A stretch of 64,000 nucleotides of DNA from Psychrobacter immobilis (GTDB taxonomy: Bacteria > Pseudomonadota > Gammaproteobacteria > Pseudomonadales > Moraxellaceae), in the NCBI RefSeq assembly GCF_904846235.1, contig NZ_CAJGZN010000003.1:170905-234904 (forward strand). Direction: 5' to 3'. Position 1 is the first letter of the stretch, and each line of letters begins with the position of its first letter. Below, in pieces: positions 30,151-40,550 of the stretch. The position numbers and the translations under genes are program-made. Below the pieces are notes generated by a model. It did no database searches. It was not told the DNA's origin and saw only the letters and a program-made list of their open reading frames with translations.

Positions 30151-30998
30151 GTTAGTTAAAAAGCTGATATATAGATTTACTACTTTTTATAGCTAACTTG
30201 TCATTTAGAAATATGATGAATTTAGCCTATTGAAAAATAGGTATTAAATGATTTAAGAGTAAAACTGTATGGTCAATACGTTGGTTGTATGTAAGAAGAA
30301 ATAATATATAGACAATCACCCTATATAATCGAATATAGACATAGTCGAATTTTGTTATAATTGTATTTGGTATTTAATGAGATGGTTAAAGCGTCTTTTT
30401 CAGCGCTAAATATGTGCTGTTTGAACACATTGTGACATTATCGGGCTAAAATACTATGCGCACAATGATTATGCGTTTATAATTGATGATAGATATTCAT
30501 TACATAAATACCTAGTATTGAACAAACAAACTATGTCGCAAAAAATGGGCATGATAATCTATACAGCAATGTATGTCTGTCTGAAAAGGCAGGATTTATC
30601 AGCAACTTTAGGGTAATTCAGCATCAATAACCAGTTTATAGGTTAGCTGGAAATATAATTATCTATTAACAGCTTATCATTAATGGATTGGTTATGACTC
30701 AAAGAAGTATATATAAATTAATGTTGTGAAACGAGCTAGATAAGAAAACTGAGCGTTCACAAATAGTTTTATTTTTAGACGGGTATTGCAATAAGACTTG
30801 TTACCACTATTTAGCATCACTTGCTCTTGTAGACAATGACAGCAATATTCTATGGTGATGGCAATACTTAGGGATAAAAGTGTTTTATCGAATAGTATTT
30901 AACAGGATATGACACATTGTCTAACTACCTGAGCATACAACGACTGACACAATAATAAGCACGATTCCATTCATTTATCTATCAAATAGACGATTATT
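30151..30998. other. 848-base upstream region of sucA
   Basis: AT-rich, with no supported gene on either strand. A TATAAT hexamer occurs at 30356-30361, about 640 bases before sucA, without a properly spaced -35. No regulatory RNA family was recognised. Because sdhB ends in a strong terminator, a sucA promoter must lie in this stretch. Confidence 0.5.
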
Positions 30999-33875
30999 AT
31001 GAATAGTATAACCAAAGAAAAATCTGGCCAAGTACATACCGAACTGGCTGCCGATAACGCCAACTATATAGAAGCTCTCTACGAGCAATACCTAACAGAC
31101 CCTGATAGTGTTGATACTGACTGGCAAACGTACTTTGAACAGTATAAGTCGCAGAACGATGCTCAGCATAACGCTATCAAAGATCAGTTCTTACTACTTG
31201 CTCGTAATCAAACGGCAAATAAGAGTAGCAGTACTGATACCAACTCTAGCAGCTCTGCCAACTGTGATCCTAAGCAGATGGGCGTACAGCAACTAATCTC
31301 AGCATATCGTCGTCGCGGTCATCGCCGTGCCAAGCTTGATCCTTTAGATTTGCATCCACGTGCAGAAGTAGAAGATTTGACGCTTGCTTATCATAATTTG
31401 TCAGAAGCTGATCTCGATACCGTATTCCCGACCAATGATTTAGTCATCGGTAAAGATGAAGCGACATTGCGCGAAATCATCGAAATCATGGAACGTGTTT
31501 ACTGTGGTCATATCGGTGTCGAGTATATGCACGTTACCACCAGTACCGAAAAACGCTGGATGGAAGAATACCTAGAAACCAATCTAGGCTATATCAAATT
31601 CGATAAAGAAAAACGCTTATCTATTCTTGAGCGCTTGACGGCTGCTGAAGGTCTAGAAAAATACCTTGCTCGTAAATACACGGGTGTTAAGCGTTTTGGT
31701 TTGGAAGGTGGTGAGAGCTTCATTCCTGCTATCAATGAAATCATTCAACGTGCTGGCGGATATGGCACAAAAGAGATGGTCATTGGTATGGCTCACCGTG
31801 GCCGCTTGAACCTACTAGTCAACATCTTAGGTAAAAATCCTGCAGACTTATTTGACGAGTTTGATGGTAAAGTACAGCCAGAAAAAGGCTCAGGTGACGT
31901 TAAATACCACAATGGTTTTTCATCTAATGTGATGACACCAGGTGGCGAAGCGCATTTGGCTTTAGCATTTAACCCATCGCATCTTGAAATTGTCGCGCCA
32001 GTACTACAAGGCTCAGTACGTGCCCGTCAAGTACGCCGTAACGATCAGCCACTACTAGATAATACTGGTGGTAATTCAGTATTACCTATCGTGATTCATG
32101 GTGATGCTGCTTTCGCTGGTCAAGGTGTGGTTCAAGAAACTTTCCAAATGTCACAGACCCGTGCTTATACCACTGGCGGTACTGTGCATATTGTGATTAA
32201 CAACCAAGTTGGCTTTACTACTAGCCGTCAAGAAGATGTTCGTTCAACTGAATATTGTACTGATGTCGCTAAAATGGTTCATGCTCCTATCCTACATGTA
32301 AACGGTGATGATCCTGAAGCAGTCGTATTTGCCGCTCAGTTAGCATTAGATTATCGCCATAAGTTTGATAAAGACATCATCATTGATTTGTTCTGCTATC
32401 GTCGTAATGGCCACAACGAAGCAGATGAGCCATCTGCAACTCAGCCATTGATGTATGCTGTGATCAAAAAGCTTCCAACTACTCGTACTCTTTATGCGCA
32501 GAAGCTTATCGCAGAAGGTATCTTGAATGCCGAAGAAGAAAAGCAGTACGAAGATGATTATCGTGAGTCGTTAGACCGTGGTGATTATGTTGTTAGCTCA
32601 TTGGTTCAAGAACCTAACGAGCAGTTGTTCGTAGATTGGAAACCTTATCTAGGTCATGACTTGGTTGATGACTGGGATACCAGTGTTGATATCGAAAAGC
32701 TCAAAGGTTATGGACGCCGTATGGCCGAAATGCCAGAAGGCTACAAATTACAACGTCAGGTTCAAAAAGTCGTTGAGCAGCGTCTAGCGATGCAAACTGG
32801 CGAAGAGCCTCTTAACTGGGGTGCAGCTGAGACATTGGCTTATGCATCATTGGTTGATAACGATGGCGTATTAGTACGTATTACTGGTGAAGATGTTGGC
32901 CGTGGTACTTTCTCACATCGTCATAGTGAAATATACAATGTCAATGATGGCAGCATGTATGTACCGTTGTCTCATTTAAGTGAGAACCAAGCGCGCTTTG
33001 CCACTTACAACTCATTGTTGTCAGAAGAAGCGGTACTAGCCTTTGAATATGGTTACGCGACCACTGTACCGAACGCATTGATCGTTTGGGAAGCACAGTT
33101 TGGTGATTTCGTTAACGGTGCTCAGGTTGTGATTGACCAGTTCATCTCAAGCGGCGAGACCAAATGGCAGCGTGTTTGTGGTTTGACGATGTTGTTACCA
33201 CATGGTTTCGAAGGTCAAGGCCCTGAACATTCATCTGCACGTCTAGAACGTTTCTTACAGCTATGTGCTGAAGACAACATGCAGGTTATTACGCCAACGA
33301 CTCCTGCGCAAATTTATCATGCATTACGTCGTCAGGCAGTACGTCCTATTCGTAAGCCATTGATCGTTATGTCACCAAAGAGCTTATTACGTCATAAGCT
33401 AGCGACTTCTAATTTAGAAGAGCTTGCTAATGGTAAGTTTGAGACGGTATTGCCAGAGATGGACGATCACAACGCAGATAAAGTGACTCGTATGGTTCTG
33501 TGTGGTGGTAAAGTTTATTATGATTTGTTAGAGCAGCGCCGTGCATTAGGTCTTGATCATGTGGCTATTGTTCGTATTGAGCAATTGTATCCATTGCCAG
33601 AGACTCGCTTAATCGCTGAAATCGAGAAGTACAGTAACCTAACTGAAATCGTATGGACGCAAGAAGAGCCATTGAACCAAGGCGCTTGGTACTACTTAGC
33701 ACCGCATATGTTCCGTATTGTCGTACCGCATCCAACCAAAGCAAAAGTCATGGAGCCAGTAGCGCGTCCTCCTAGTGCAGCCCCTGCAACAGGATCGCCA
33801 AAACTACACGCTCAACAACAGCAAGCACTCATTGCTGGTGGCCTTGGCATAAGTGTTGATGAATTAGCTCAGTAA
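30999..33875 (+). CDS. sucA: 2-oxoglutarate dehydrogenase E1 component
   Basis: SucA is the thiamine-diphosphate enzyme that decarboxylates 2-oxoglutarate and passes the succinyl group to the lipoyl arm of SucB. At 958 residues it is of usual size (E. coli 933). The N-terminal ANYIEALYEQYLTDPDSVDTDWQTYF helix that binds E2/E3, the active-site region MAHRGRLNLLVN, the ThDP-binding GDAAFAGQGVVQET, and the later EFGYATT-type EYGYATT and GFEGQGPEHSSARLERFLQL are all visible. A Ser/Thr/Asn-rich insert near residues 70-90 is local. It begins the sucAB-lpd-sucCD cluster. Confidence 0.97.
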   Translation: MNSITKEKSGQVHTELAADNANYIEALYEQYLTDPDSVDTDWQTYFEQYKSQNDAQHNAIKDQFLLLARNQTANKSSSTDTNSSSSANCDPKQMGVQQLISAYRRRGHRRAKLDPLDLHPRAEVEDLTLAYHNLSEADLDTVFPTNDLVIGKDEATLREIIEIMERVYCGHIGVEYMHVTTSTEKRWMEEYLETNLGYIKFDKEKRLSILERLTAAEGLEKYLARKYTGVKRFGLEGGESFIPAINEIIQRAGGYGTKEMVIGMAHRGRLNLLVNILGKNPADLFDEFDGKVQPEKGSGDVKYHNGFSSNVMTPGGEAHLALAFNPSHLEIVAPVLQGSVRARQVRRNDQPLLDNTGGNSVLPIVIHGDAAFAGQGVVQETFQMSQTRAYTTGGTVHIVINNQVGFTTSRQEDVRSTEYCTDVAKMVHAPILHVNGDDPEAVVFAAQLALDYRHKFDKDIIIDLFCYRRNGHNEADEPSATQPLMYAVIKKLPTTRTLYAQKLIAEGILNAEEEKQYEDDYRESLDRGDYVVSSLVQEPNEQLFVDWKPYLGHDLVDDWDTSVDIEKLKGYGRRMAEMPEGYKLQRQVQKVVEQRLAMQTGEEPLNWGAAETLAYASLVDNDGVLVRITGEDVGRGTFSHRHSEIYNVNDGSMYVPLSHLSENQARFATYNSLLSEEAVLAFEYGYATTVPNALIVWEAQFGDFVNGAQVVIDQFISSGETKWQRVCGLTMLLPHGFEGQGPEHSSARLERFLQLCAEDNMQVITPTTPAQIYHALRRQAVRPIRKPLIVMSPKSLLRHKLATSNLEELANGKFETVLPEMDDHNADKVTRMVLCGGKVYYDLLEQRRALGLDHVAIVRIEQLYPLPETRLIAEIEKYSNLTEIVWTQEEPLNQGAWYYLAPHMFRIVVPHPTKAKVMEPVARPPSAAPATGSPKLHAQQQQALIAGGLGISVDELAQ

Positions 33876-34030
33876 CACCTTGTCTAATCAAAAGATTATA
33901 GAAGATAAATGAATCAGGCGATGACAGTCAGTGTTTTTTAATAAAATATAAGCAAAGTTATTAGAAAACTACTGACTGCCTATCACGACTTAATAATAAG
34001 TATGAATATCCAAATCTAAGGAGTATATCG

Positions 34031-35278
34031 ATGGCTGACATCAAAGCCCCCGTTTTTCCAGAATCGGTTGCCGATGGCACAATCGTTGAGTGGCACGTCA
34101 CTGAAGGTCAACAAGTTAATCGTGATGACCTATTGGCTGAAATTGAAACTGATAAAGTTGTATTAGAAGTTGTGGCACCTGATGATGGTGTATTGACCAA
34201 AATCGTAAAGCAAGTTGACGATACTGTATTGTCTGATGAGCTTATCGCTCAGTTTGAAGCCGGTGCAAGTGCTGGTGCTAGCGCAGAAGAAGCACCAGCA
34301 GTAGATCCAGACCAACCAGCTGCGCCAGTTCAAGCAAAACAAGCTGCTGATGGTGGCGAGCCTGTTCAAGCAACAGATAAGAAAGGCGAAGCTGATCATA
34401 AAGATCAAAGCCCAGCAGTTCGTAAAGCAGCAAAAGAGTCAGGCGTAGATCCTAAAGAAGTTGAAGGTAGTGGCCGCGGTGGTCGTGTAACCAAAACTGA
34501 TATGGCTAACCCAACATTGAAATCAGACAGCAGCATCAAGTCTGACAGTGGTCGTCCTGTTGCTGAATCAATGGGTGAGCGTACTGAAAAACGTGTTCCA
34601 ATGACTCGTCTTCGTAAGCGTGTTGCTGAGCGTCTATTATCAGCATCACAAGATACAGCGATGTTGACGACGTTTAACGAAGTGAACATGAAGCCCTTGA
34701 TGGACATGCGCGCTAAGTACAAAGAGAAGTTTGAAAAACGTCATGGCGTGCGTTTAGGCTTTATGTCGTTATTCGTAAAAGCAGCGACAGAAGCACTAAA
34801 ACGCTTCCCAGCAGTAAATGCTTCACTAGATGGTGATGATATTGTTTATCATGGCTTCTATGATATCGGTGTAGCAGTATCTTCAGATCGTGGCTTGGTT
34901 GTTCCAGTATTACGTGATACTGATCGCATGAGTATGGCTGATGTTGAAAGCACCATCCGTGAGTTTGGCGGTAAAGCACAACAAGGTAAGCTTGGTCTAG
35001 AAGACATGACTGGCGGTACTTTCACTATCTCTAACGGTGGTGTATTTGGTTCATTGATGTCAACACCTATCTTGAACCCACCACAAACTGCTATCCTAGG
35101 TATGCATGCTATCAATGACCGCCCAATGGCTGTCGATGGCAAAGTTGAAATCTTACCAATGATGTACCTAGCATTATCTTATGATCATCGTATGATCGAT
35201 GGTAAAGAAGCAGTACAGTTCTTGGTAACTATCAAAGAGTTGGTCGAAGACCCTGCAATGCTACTACTAGACCTGTAA
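34031..35278 (+). CDS. sucB: Dihydrolipoyllysine succinyltransferase (E2 of 2-oxoglutarate dehydrogenase)
   Basis: SucB forms the core of the 2-oxoglutarate dehydrogenase complex and transfers succinyl from its lipoyl arm to CoA. Domains in order: one lipoyl domain (residues 2-76, lipoylated Lys in [11 protein letters not shown]), an Ala/Pro/Glu-rich linker, the E3-binding domain ([18 protein letters not shown], about 127-160) and the catalytic domain (about 185-415) with the active-site motif [15 protein letters not shown] sits about nine bases before the ATG. An intrinsic terminator-like hairpin follows before lpd. Confidence 0.97.
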   Translation: MADIKAPVFPESVADGTIVEWHVTEGQQVNRDDLLAEIETDKVVLEVVAPDDGVLTKIVKQVDDTVLSDELIAQFEAGASAGASAEEAPAVDPDQPAAPVQAKQAADGGEPVQATDKKGEADHKDQSPAVRKAAKESGVDPKEVEGSGRGGRVTKTDMANPTLKSDSSIKSDSGRPVAESMGERTEKRVPMTRLRKRVAERLLSASQDTAMLTTFNEVNMKPLMDMRAKYKEKFEKRHGVRLGFMSLFVKAATEALKRFPAVNASLDGDDIVYHGFYDIGVAVSSDRGLVVPVLRDTDRMSMADVESTIREFGGKAQQGKLGLEDMTGGTFTISNGGVFGSLMSTPILNPPQTAILGMHAINDRPMAVDGKVEILPMMYLALSYDHRMIDGKEAVQFLVTIKELVEDPAMLLLDL

Positions 35279-35284
35279 GCTTTT

Positions 35285-35320
35285 AAGCTTGTATTGGCAA
35301 CCGCTGATACAAGCTTTTTA
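35285..35320 (+). terminator. Terminator-like hairpin between sucB and lpd
   Basis: AAGCTTGTAT pairs perfectly with ATACAAGCTT over a 12-base loop, followed by TTTTAACTTT. The T-run is short, so partial termination is more likely than a full stop. Confidence 0.65.
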
Positions 35321-35532
35321 ACTTTGGTATAGATAATGATTTTTATGAATCAGCGATCACTTAATGCGCTGGTAACTGTATTTAAATGAATTTAATAATG
35401 GTGATTTGCTATTGATAAGTGAATCTATCTCATTGACATAGTGTATTAACTATTCAGTGTAGATAACGCTGATCTATCAGCGAGATAACAACCAGTTTAA
35501 ATGACACATACAATTAAAAATAGGAACGTACT

Positions 35533-36987
35533 ATGAAAGACAATTATGATTTAGTCGTCATCGGCGGCGGTCCTGGTGGTTACGAAGCAGCTATTCGTGC
35601 AGGCCAGCTCGGTATGAGTGTTGCTTGTATCGAAAAGCGCGTTTATAAAGGCGAGCCAGCACTTGGCGGTACTTGCTTAAACGTTGGTTGTATCCCATCA
35701 AAAGCCCTACTTGACAGCTCACATCGTTATGAAGCCACTAAGCATGACCTTGATGAGCACGGTATCAGTACTGGTGACGTTGCTATCGATATCGAAAAAA
35801 TGATAGAGCGTAAAGAAGGTATTGTTAAGCAGTTGACAGGCGGTGTTGCAGCACTATTGAAAGGTAATGGCGTTGATTGGCTACAAGGCTGGGGTACCCT
35901 AGTTGACGGCACGGGCGCTGATAAAAAAGTCAAATTTACTGCTCTAGAAGACGAAAGCGAAACGACGATCACTGCTAAGAATGTTATTCTTGCGGCAGGT
36001 TCTGTGCCTATCGAGATTCCTGTTGCCAAAACTGACGGCGACCGTATTGTTGATTCAACTGGCGCACTTGATTTCACTGAAGTACCTAAGCGTCTAGGCG
36101 TTATTGGTGCTGGTGTTATCGGTCTTGAGCTTGGTTCAGTATGGCGTCGTCTAGGTAGCGAGGTCGTCGTATATGAAGCACTTCCTAGTTTCTTAGCTGC
36201 TGCTGACAAAGACATCTCAAAAGAAGCTGGCAAAATGCTGAAGAAGCAAGGTCTTGATATCCGTGTTGATACCAAAGTAACCAATGCTGACGTACAAGGT
36301 GACCAAGTTGTCGTCACTAGCGAAAGCAAAGGTGAATCGAGCGAGGAGAGCTTTGACAAACTAATCGTTTGTGTTGGTCGTCGCGCTTATTCTGAAAAGC
36401 TGCTTGGCGAAGACAGCGGTATCACGTTGACTGAACGTGGCCTTATCGATGTCAATGACCAGTGCAAAACCAATCTTGATGGCGTTTATGCTATCGGTGA
36501 TTTGGTCCGTGGTCCTATGCTTGCGCACAAAGCAATGGAAGAGGGCATGATGGCTGTTGAGCGTATTCATGGCGAAAAACCTCAAGTTAACTATGACACT
36601 ATCATCAATGTCATTTATACTCACCCAGAAATCGCATGGGTAGGTTTGACTGAGCAAGAAGCTGAAGAAGCTGGCTATGAAGTTAAAACAGGTTCTTTCA
36701 ATTTAGCTGCTAACGGTCGTGCATTAGCGCAAAGTGAAGCGCAAGGTTCTGTGAAAGTAGTCGCTGATGCGAAAACAGATCGTCTATTAGGTATGCATGC
36801 TATCGCTGCTGGTGCTGGCGATATCGTTCATCAAGGTATGATCGCGATGGAATTTGTTTCTAGTATCGAAGACTTGCAGTTGATGACATTTGCTCATCCA
36901 ACTATTTCAGAAGCAGTGCATGAAGCTGCTCTATCTGCAGATGGCCGTGCTATCCACGCTATCCAGCGCAAAAAGCGTAAGAAATAA
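35533..36987 (+). CDS. lpd: Dihydrolipoyl dehydrogenase (E3)
   Basis: E3 is the flavoprotein that reoxidises the dihydrolipoyl arms of 2-oxo acid dehydrogenase complexes with NAD+. The FAD motif is [13 protein letters not shown], and the redox-active disulfide lies in [16 protein letters not shown] (two Cys five apart). The NAD motif is [18 protein letters not shown], and the C-terminal His-Glu pair is in [12 protein letters not shown]. The 484 residues are slightly longer than usual (about 474). AGGAACG before the ATG is the likely ribosome site. It lies 254 bases after sucB, behind a hairpin, and can also serve other complexes. Confidence 0.97.
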   Translation: MKDNYDLVVIGGGPGGYEAAIRAGQLGMSVACIEKRVYKGEPALGGTCLNVGCIPSKALLDSSHRYEATKHDLDEHGISTGDVAIDIEKMIERKEGIVKQLTGGVAALLKGNGVDWLQGWGTLVDGTGADKKVKFTALEDESETTITAKNVILAAGSVPIEIPVAKTDGDRIVDSTGALDFTEVPKRLGVIGAGVIGLELGSVWRRLGSEVVVYEALPSFLAAADKDISKEAGKMLKKQGLDIRVDTKVTNADVQGDQVVVTSESKGESSEESFDKLIVCVGRRAYSEKLLGEDSGITLTERGLIDVNDQCKTNLDGVYAIGDLVRGPMLAHKAMEEGMMAVERIHGEKPQVNYDTIINVIYTHPEIAWVGLTEQEAEEAGYEVKTGSFNLAANGRALAQSEAQGSVKVVADAKTDRLLGMHAIAAGAGDIVHQGMIAMEFVSSIEDLQLMTFAHPTISEAVHEAALSADGRAIHAIQRKKRKK

Positions 36988-37145
36988 GTAGTTGCTCGTT
37001 TAGTTATTATCGATTTACAACCTGATTGGGGTATCGCTATTTTGGTGATACCACAATCATGAGTGCGTCAGACGTATGATTAATATGTATATGTACGCAC
37101 TTGATTTCACTTTTTATTAATTGTAAAAAATAAAGGATACAATCA

Positions 37146-38312
37146 ATGAATTTACATGAGTATCAAGCAAAAGAGCTATTAAAAAGCTACGGTTTGCCAA
37201 TTCAAGAAGGCATCATCGCTCATAACGGCGAAGAAGCTGCTGCAGCTTTTGATAAAACCCCAACTGATATTGCGGTAATTAAAGCGCAAGTACATGCTGG
37301 TGGTCGCGGTAAAGCTGGTGGCGTAAAGCTAGTTAAAACTCGTGAAGAAGCTAAGCAAGTTGCTGAAGAGCTGATCGGTACTAACCTAGTAACGTTCCAG
37401 ACTGATGCTGATGGCCAGCCAGTAAACTTCGTATTAGTTGCAGAAGATATGTATCCAGTACAAACTGAGCTATATCTTGGCGCAGTCGTTGATCGTGCAA
37501 CTCGTCGTGTAACTTTCATGGCATCTACCGAAGGTGGTGTAGATATCGAAGAAGTAGCACACAGCACTCCAGAAAAAATCTTCAAAGTAAATGTTGATCC
37601 TTTAGTTGGCTTGATGCCTTTCCAAGCGCGCGACGTTGCGTTCAAACTTGGTCTAGAAGGTAAGCAAATCAACCAGTTCGTTAAATTGATGACTGGAGCT
37701 TATAAGGCATTCGTTGAAAACGACTTTGCTCTAATGGAAATCAACCCATTAGCTGTTCGTGAAAATGGCGAAATCGTTTGTGTTGATGGCAAAATCGGTA
37801 TCGATTCAAACGCACTATATCGTCTGCCAAAAATCGCAGCGCTACAAGACAAGACTCAAGAAAATGAGCGTGAGCTTAAAGCCGCTGAATTTGACCTAAA
37901 CTATGTTGCTCTAGAAGGTAACATCGGTTGTATGGTTAACGGTGCTGGTCTTGCAATGGCGACCATGGACATCATCAAATTGTATGGCGGCAAGCCTGCT
38001 AACTTCTTGGACGTTGGCGGCGGTGCAACTAAAGATCGCGTTGTTGAAGCGTTCAAAATTATCCTAGAAGACAGCAGTGTCGAAGGCGTTCTAATCAACA
38101 TCTTCGGTGGTATCGTACGTTGTGACATGATTGCAGAAGCTATTATCGCTGCTATCAAAGAAGTTGACGTACAAGTACCAGTTGTTGTTCGTTTAGAAGG
38201 TAACAACGCTGAGCTAGGCGCACAAATCCTAGAAGAGTCTGGTCTGAAATTAATTTCAGCTCAAGGTTTATCTGACGCGGCTCAAAAAATTGTCGATGCT
38301 GTTAAAGCGTAA
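37146..38312 (+). CDS. sucC: Succinyl-CoA synthetase (ADP-forming) beta subunit
   Basis: SucC with SucD converts succinyl-CoA to succinate with formation of ATP or GTP. The ATP-grasp features are present: the N-terminal [18 protein letters not shown], the [17 protein letters not shown] loop, [23 protein letters not shown] with the metal ligands, and the phosphate-binding FLDVGGGA and [10 protein letters not shown] motifs near the subunit contact. Length is standard at 388 residues. AAAGGA sits about nine bases upstream of the start. It pairs with sucD 150 bases downstream. Confidence 0.98.
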   Translation: MNLHEYQAKELLKSYGLPIQEGIIAHNGEEAAAAFDKTPTDIAVIKAQVHAGGRGKAGGVKLVKTREEAKQVAEELIGTNLVTFQTDADGQPVNFVLVAEDMYPVQTELYLGAVVDRATRRVTFMASTEGGVDIEEVAHSTPEKIFKVNVDPLVGLMPFQARDVAFKLGLEGKQINQFVKLMTGAYKAFVENDFALMEINPLAVRENGEIVCVDGKIGIDSNALYRLPKIAALQDKTQENERELKAAEFDLNYVALEGNIGCMVNGAGLAMATMDIIKLYGGKPANFLDVGGGATKDRVVEAFKIILEDSSVEGVLINIFGGIVRCDMIAEAIIAAIKEVDVQVPVVVRLEGNNAELGAQILEESGLKLISAQGLSDAAQKIVDAVKA

Positions 38313-38462
38313 GTCTTTAAATATAAGTGTTTAGAGATAGACGCTTAAGCATAGTAGTCAAATCGTAATAGTGGTTTTCATAATAAAAATTGGTTATCAA
38401 AATTTGATAATGATAGTTGTAAAGACCGCTGTTACAAGACAACCGAATACAAGGAAAATATA

Positions 38463-39338
38463 ATGAGTGTATTAATCGATAAAGATACCAAAGTATTGGT
38501 ACAAGGTTTTACTGGTAAAAATGGTACGTTCCATTCTGAACAAGCCATCGAATATGGTACAAAAGTAGTCGGCGGCGTAACGCCAGGTAAAGGCGGTCAA
38601 ACGCACCTAGGCCTACCAGTATTCAACACCATGGCGGAAGCCATGGAAGCGACTCAAGCTGACGCTTCTGTCATCTATGTACCAGCACCATTTGTACTAG
38701 ACTCTATCGTTGAAGCAATCGATGCTGGTGTTAAGTTGATCGTTGTGATCACTGAAGGCGTACCGACTATCGATATGCTAAAAGCAAAACGCTATCTTGA
38801 AGAAGCTGGCGACGTGCGTCTAGTTGGTCCTAACTGCCCAGGCGTTATCACTCCAGGTCAGTGCAAAATCGGTATCATGCCAGGCCATATCCATCAGCCA
38901 GGTAAAGTAGGCATCATCTCACGTTCTGGTACATTGACTTACGAAGCTGTAGCTCAAACTACTAAGCTTGGTTTTGGTCAGTCAACTTGTATCGGTATCG
39001 GTGGTGATCCTATCCCTGGTATGAACCAGATTGACGCATTGAAGCTATTTGAAGCTGATCCACAAACTGAAGCTATCATCCTAATCGGTGAGATCGGTGG
39101 TACTGCTGAAGAAGAAGCTGCTGCTTACATCAAAGACCATGTAACTAAGCCAGTTGTTGGTTATATCGCTGGTGTTACTGCTCCAGAAGGTAAGCGTATG
39201 GGCCATGCTGGCGCTATCATCTCTGGTGGTCAAGGTACTGCTGAAGAGAAATTCAAAGCGTTTGAAGATGCTGGTATCGCGTATACACGTGACCCATCTA
39301 AACTTGGCGACAAGCTAAAAGAAGTTACTGGATGGTAA
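38463..39338 (+). CDS. sucD: Succinyl-CoA synthetase (ADP-forming) alpha subunit
   Basis: SucD binds CoA and carries the phosphohistidine intermediate. The CoA-binding part has [20 protein letters not shown] second motif is [21 protein letters not shown]. The active-site histidine lies in [18 protein letters not shown]. The 291-residue length is standard. An AAGGAAAA ribosome site precedes the ATG. This is the last gene of the suc cluster and is followed by a perfect terminator hairpin. Confidence 0.98.
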   Translation: MSVLIDKDTKVLVQGFTGKNGTFHSEQAIEYGTKVVGGVTPGKGGQTHLGLPVFNTMAEAMEATQADASVIYVPAPFVLDSIVEAIDAGVKLIVVITEGVPTIDMLKAKRYLEEAGDVRLVGPNCPGVITPGQCKIGIMPGHIHQPGKVGIISRSGTLTYEAVAQTTKLGFGQSTCIGIGGDPIPGMNQIDALKLFEADPQTEAIILIGEIGGTAEEEAAAYIKDHVTKPVVGYIAGVTAPEGKRMGHAGAIISGGQGTAEEKFKAFEDAGIAYTRDPSKLGDKLKEVTGW

Positions 39339-39387
39339 GATAGGCATTAGTCTACAGCTAAACTACTAAATCTACATTGAATAAATG

Positions 39388-39419
39388 AAAAGACACCCCT
39401 ACAATGGGGTGTCTTTTTT
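39388..39419 (+). terminator. Terminator after sucD
   Basis: AAAAGACACCCC pairs with GGGGTGTCTTTT over a 6-base loop and continues into more Ts. Confidence 0.9.
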
Positions 39420-39434
39420 ATATCTGAATCTCTT

Positions 39435-39578
39435 ATGAAAACCAAGATACTAGTTACGGGCGGTGCTGGATATATCGGTTCCCATACCTGTATACCACTG
39501 TATTACTCATATCGTGGTTTTAACCTGTTATTTTCGACGTTAAGAATGATTATAATTGCTAAGATATCATGTGAATAG
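39435..39578 (+). pseudogene. galE: 5' remnant of UDP-glucose 4-epimerase gene galE
   Basis: An ATG at 39435 opens with MKTKILVTGGAGYIGSHTCI, the unmistakable N terminus of GalE with its NAD-binding GGAGYIGSH motif. After these 20 codons (to 39494) the reading frame continues for 27 unrelated residues to a stop at 39576. The rest of the epimerase (over 300 codons) is missing, and galU starts 84 bases later. A deletion of nearly the whole gene, leaving the 5' end next to galU and pgi, is the simplest reading. In relatives galE often stands beside galU and pgi. Confidence 0.8.
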
Positions 39579-39662
39579 AGTAGAATCTAAGAAAGTATGA
39601 ACTATCTAAGACTTATTGAACCTTACTATTAAGTTACCATCTTTTAAGATAGCTAAAAAACT

Positions 39663-40547
39663 ATGAAAAAAATCACTCACGCCGTTATTCCTGTCGCAGG
39701 CTTTGGTACCCGTATGCTACCGTTATCAAAATCTGTGCCAAAAGAGTTGTTACCGCTTGGCAATCGCCCTGCTATTCATTACGTGGTCGAAGAGGCCATC
39801 GCTGCCGGTATCAAGCATATTGCCTTGGTCGGTCATGCGCAAAAGAGCGCGATAGAAAACTACTTTGATATCAATGCGGAGTTGGACAACCAATTACGTC
39901 ATAAAGGCAAAGATGAGTTGGCTGATAGCTTAAATTGGTTGCCAGAAGATGTAACTGTGTCGATGATACGTCAAGGTAAAGCGTTAGGTTTGGGTCATGC
40001 GGTACTGGCAGCGCGACCGATCATTGGTGAGCAGGACTTTGCCGTATTGTTACCTGATGTCGTGCTTGATCCATTTACCACTGATATGTCTGCTGATAAT
40101 TTGGCCTTTATGTTAGATGCCTTTGCTACAGATGGTCACTCACAGATATTGGTTGATCAAGTAGCGGATGAAGATGTACATAAATACGGTATTGCTCAAC
40201 TAGATGAAAAGCTCAGTGATACTAGTGAGATTAATGAAGAAATAAATACTAATGCTAGCTTTAAAGTGACTGGTTTTGTAGAAAAGCCCAACTTAGCTGA
40301 TGCTCCGTCCAATCTGGCAGTGGTAGGGCGCTATGTATTTAGTAATAAGATATTTGATTATCTAGCCAATACTAAAGCTTCAGTCGGTGGTGAGATTCAA
40401 CTGACAGATGCGATTGACGCGCTCATTAGTGAATATGGTGTCCATGTCACGACCATGCGTGGTGATAGCTACGATGCAGGCGATATGCGCTCGTATATGC
40501 AGGCGTTCATCTACTTCGCCGAGCAGCAATTAGCAGATGATGAATAG
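39663..40547 (+). CDS. galU: UTP-glucose-1-phosphate uridylyltransferase
   Basis: GalU makes UDP-glucose from UTP and glucose 1-phosphate, feeding envelope polysaccharide and glycolipid synthesis. The nucleotidyltransferase signature AVIPVAGFGTRMLPLSKSVPKELLPLGNRP is split over residues 7-36. KYGIAQ, FVEKP and GGEIQLTDAI are further family motifs. At 294 residues it is normal. No clear Shine-Dalgarno is seen before 39663. The original leader may have been altered by the galE deletion just upstream. The stop is three bases from the pgi start, so the two are surely co-transcribed. Confidence 0.96.
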   Translation: MKKITHAVIPVAGFGTRMLPLSKSVPKELLPLGNRPAIHYVVEEAIAAGIKHIALVGHAQKSAIENYFDINAELDNQLRHKGKDELADSLNWLPEDVTVSMIRQGKALGLGHAVLAARPIIGEQDFAVLLPDVVLDPFTTDMSADNLAFMLDAFATDGHSQILVDQVADEDVHKYGIAQLDEKLSDTSEINEEINTNASFKVTGFVEKPNLADAPSNLAVVGRYVFSNKIFDYLANTKASVGGEIQLTDAIDALISEYGVHVTTMRGDSYDAGDMRSYMQAFIYFAEQQLADDE

Positions 40548-40550
40548 CAG

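Noticed and set aside
35727..36359. Long minus-strand reading frame of 210 codons opposite lpd
   Set aside because: It lies fully inside the well-supported lpd gene on the other strand, is Ser/Pro/Thr-biased as expected for an antisense shadow, and matches no family.
37040..37066. Hairpin GGTATCGC...GATACC between lpd and sucC as terminator
   Set aside because: The stem is short and no T-run follows, so it is not supported as an intrinsic terminator.
37220..37672. 150-codon minus-strand frame opposite sucC
   Set aside because: Antisense shadow of a highly conserved gene; no ribosome site and no recognisable domain.
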